Of a stretch of 64,000 nucleotides of DNA, positions 62,717 through 64,000 are shown piece after piece. Source of the DNA: Candidatus Peregrinibacteria bacterium (GTDB lineage Bacteria > Patescibacteriota > Gracilibacteria > CAIRYL01 > GCA-016699755); NCBI GenBank assembly GCA_016699755.1, contig CP065009.1, forward strand, positions 310,001 to 374,000, written 5' to 3'. The notes under the pieces are model-generated. The model was not told the DNA's origin and did no database searches. It saw nothing but the letters and a program-made list of their open reading frames with translations. Numbering within the stretch: the first letter of the stretch is position 1; each line of letters opens with the position of its first letter. The position numbers and the translations under genes were made by a program.

Positions 62717-63576
62717 ACACCGTTTTTCGTCTTGCTATTCAAAAATCTGGACGCATGGGAAGTGTATCACAAGAGCTTCTCCGAAAGGCAGGATTCGATT
62801 TTCATTGTGATGAAAGGGGACTTCTCGCTCGCGTTCATTCGTTTCCTCTTGAGATTCTTTTTTTGCGTGTCGGAGATATTCCCGAGATGATTGCCGATAA
62901 GGTGGTTGATTTTGGAATACTCGGTAAAAATACAATTGCAGAATCTCCCCGAAATTCAGAAATAAAAATTATTGACGATCTCAAATTCTCCTCCTGTCGC
63001 CTTTCGATTGCTGTTCCGAATGATTCTGCTATTGTTTCGCCAGCCGATCTTTCTGGAAAGACTATTGCAACGAGCTATGAACGTCTTTTGGGAGGGTATC
63101 TTATGAAAGAGAAGCTCTCTGCAACTATTGTCCCCATGAGTGGTTCTGTGGAGATTTCACCAAAAATGGGAATATCAGATGCCATTTGTGACCTTGTTAG
63201 TTCTGGAAGCACGCTTGTTGCAAATCATCTTCGAGAAGTGGAAAGCATATTCTTCTCTTCCGCTGTTTTAGCGACACAAAAAGACTTTTTAGAAAATGAA
63301 GTTTTTGAAGAATTTCTCCTTCGCATTCGGTCGGTGGCAAATGCAAAAAATCTTAAATCCGTGGTTATGAATGCTCCTAGAAGCAGTATAAAACGTATTT
63401 CAGAAATTCTTCCTGGACTTGGAAGCCCCACAGTAACTTCTTTGGCAGAAAAAGGATGGGTTGCCATTCATTCTGTTGTTCGAGAAGACGAAGATTTTTG
63501 GAAAAAAATCACCCGTCTCAAGGAGGCGGGTGCGAGTGGTATTCTTGTAAGCTCTATTGATCGTATTATCTTCTAA
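62713..63576 (+). CDS. hisG: ATP phosphoribosyltransferase, long form
   Basis: First enzyme of histidine synthesis: ATP plus PRPP to phosphoribosyl-ATP. The 287-residue protein has the periplasmic-binding-like catalytic part (LAIQKSGRM, FGILGKNTI, PNDSAI, DAICDLVSSGSTLVANHLRE for the PRPP loop) and the C-terminal ACT-like domain (about 215-287) that in long-form HisG binds histidine for feedback. No other his genes are in the window, so whether the pathway is complete is open. I start at ATG 62713, which overlaps the regulator's stop. Confidence 0.92.
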   Translation: MNTVFRLAIQKSGRMGSVSQELLRKAGFDFHCDERGLLARVHSFPLEILFLRVGDIPEMIADKVVDFGILGKNTIAESPRNSEIKIIDDLKFSSCRLSIAVPNDSAIVSPADLSGKTIATSYERLLGGYLMKEKLSATIVPMSGSVEISPKMGISDAICDLVSSGSTLVANHLREVESIFFSSAVLATQKDFLENEVFEEFLLRIRSVANAKNLKSVVMNAPRSSIKRISEILPGLGSPTVTSLAEKGWVAIHSVVREDEDFWKKITRLKEAGASGILVSSIDRIIF

Positions 63577-63579
63577 CCA

Positions 63580-64000
63580 TTATTTCTTTCGTCGAAGTCG
63601 CATGAGTCCTCCAGCGAGGGCGCTCATTCCAAGGAGAAAAACTCCTCCACCTGTTGCGGGAAGTGCGGGAAGATTTACAATTCTAATAATTCCAGCGCTC
63701 TCGTTTCCTGCAATATCCGTCGTAGTGATTTTATAGGCAACGGTGGTGTTTGGATTTTCTGGAATTTCCACTTGTCTGGCATCTTTTCCGAGTCGAGAAG
63801 AGCCAGCCCATGTTGTTCCCCGATTAAGACTGCGATAGAGAATTTGATCGCTTAAATCTCCTGCACTATTAATACTTGGTGTCCACGCAAGTGTCACAAT
63901 CCACTTATCAATTTGTGCCCGGATAGAATCAACAAGGTTGGTAACGTCTTCTGGTGGAGTAACATCTTCTTCTCCAGAACTGCTGGTCACATTTAAAACG
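63580..64000 (-). CDS. LPxTG-anchored surface protein, C-terminal part
   Basis: The frame runs to the window edge, so the N-terminus is missing. The visible 140 residues include an FN3-like domain (VTLAWTPSINSAGDL ... TVAYKITTTDIAGNES) and then a sortase sorting signal: LPATGG, a hydrophobic helix (GVFLLGMSALAGGLM) and the basic tail RLRRKK. The protein is therefore probably anchored to the cell wall by a sortase, whose gene is not in the window. Confidence 0.75.
   Translation of the reverse strand, partial: VLNVTSSSGEEDVTPPEDVTNLVDSIRAQIDKWIVTLAWTPSINSAGDLSDQILYRSLNRGTTWAGSSRLGKDARQVEIPENPNTTVAYKITTTDIAGNESAGIIRIVNLPALPATGGGVFLLGMSALAGGLMRLRRKK

Noticed and set aside
1..64000. Host using UGA as glycine (code 25)
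   Set aside because: RF2 is encoded, and several clear genes end in TGA at sensible places (ftsW, GT4 synthase, the FolE2-like gene). In-frame TGA occurs only in decayed genes.
1..64000. CRISPR arrays
   Set aside because: I saw no regularly spaced repeats of 20-40 bases and no cas genes.

Overview
The window is a 64 kb piece of a compact, A+T-leaning (about 40% GC) bacterial genome, cut inside infB at the left edge and inside a cell-wall-anchored protein gene at the right edge. The mix suggests a Candidate Phyla Radiation (Patescibacteria) bacterium, perhaps Peregrinibacteria-like: many lineage-specific small membrane or secreted proteins, VirB2-like pilin proteins, an LPxTG surface protein, a single-gene HisG with a TrpR-like regulator, and starch/glycogen enzymes. 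The lineage is an inference. Both peptide release factors are present (RF1 with PAT, RF2 with SPF) and genes such as ftsW and the FolE2-like gene end in TGA, so UGA is a stop codon; this argues against the UGA=Gly code of Gracilibacteria/Absconditabacteria.

Layout. 0-18.6 kb is housekeeping and cell envelope: infB 3' end, a decayed GFA-family gene, small lipoprotein and membrane proteins, a PP2C-like/propeller membrane protein, an RlmD-like methyltransferase, ruvB, prmC, two pilin-like proteins, a threonine synthase fused to a LeuA-type regulatory domain, a Ca2+/cation antiporter, an FtsB-like protein, a CorC/HlyC protein, a PyrK-like protein and a decayed VOC gene. 18.7-23.4 kb is a glycan operon (GT4 synthase, GH57, GH15). 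23.6-26.7 kb is a mobile-element graveyard (IS1595 remnant, transglutaminase-like gene, IS3 remnant, palindromic repeat). 26.7-40.6 kb returns to core and envelope genes: glycosyltransferases, two overlapping murB paralogues, a RelA/SpoT protein, HtrA, an LVIVD-repeat secreted protein, prfA and two threonine tRNAs.

41-51 kb is an accessory island ending at tRNA-Gln(CUG). It holds a reverse transcriptase surrounded by palindromic repeats, then a 5 kb block (44.2-49.25 kb) between two related copies of a short sequence. The block has four overlapping or closely spaced genes (Fe(II)/2-oxoglutarate dioxygenase, short-chain dehydrogenase, FolE2/MptA-type GTP cyclohydrolase, unrecognised 397-aa protein) and a convergent MFS transporter. 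It looks like an undescribed pathway that makes and exports a small molecule, possibly pterin- or deazapurine-related; the product is unknown. A P-loop kinase and a nucleotidyltransferase follow.

51-64 kb is core again: gmk, a gene-free but structured stretch with facing promoters, ftsW-murG, a large secreted protein joining a PGRP/amidase domain to a SpoIID domain, panC, prfB, a lipoprotein, and a TrpR-like regulator overlapping hisG with a perfect 20-bp palindrome over its promoter. Calls rest on reading motifs by eye; no database search was run.
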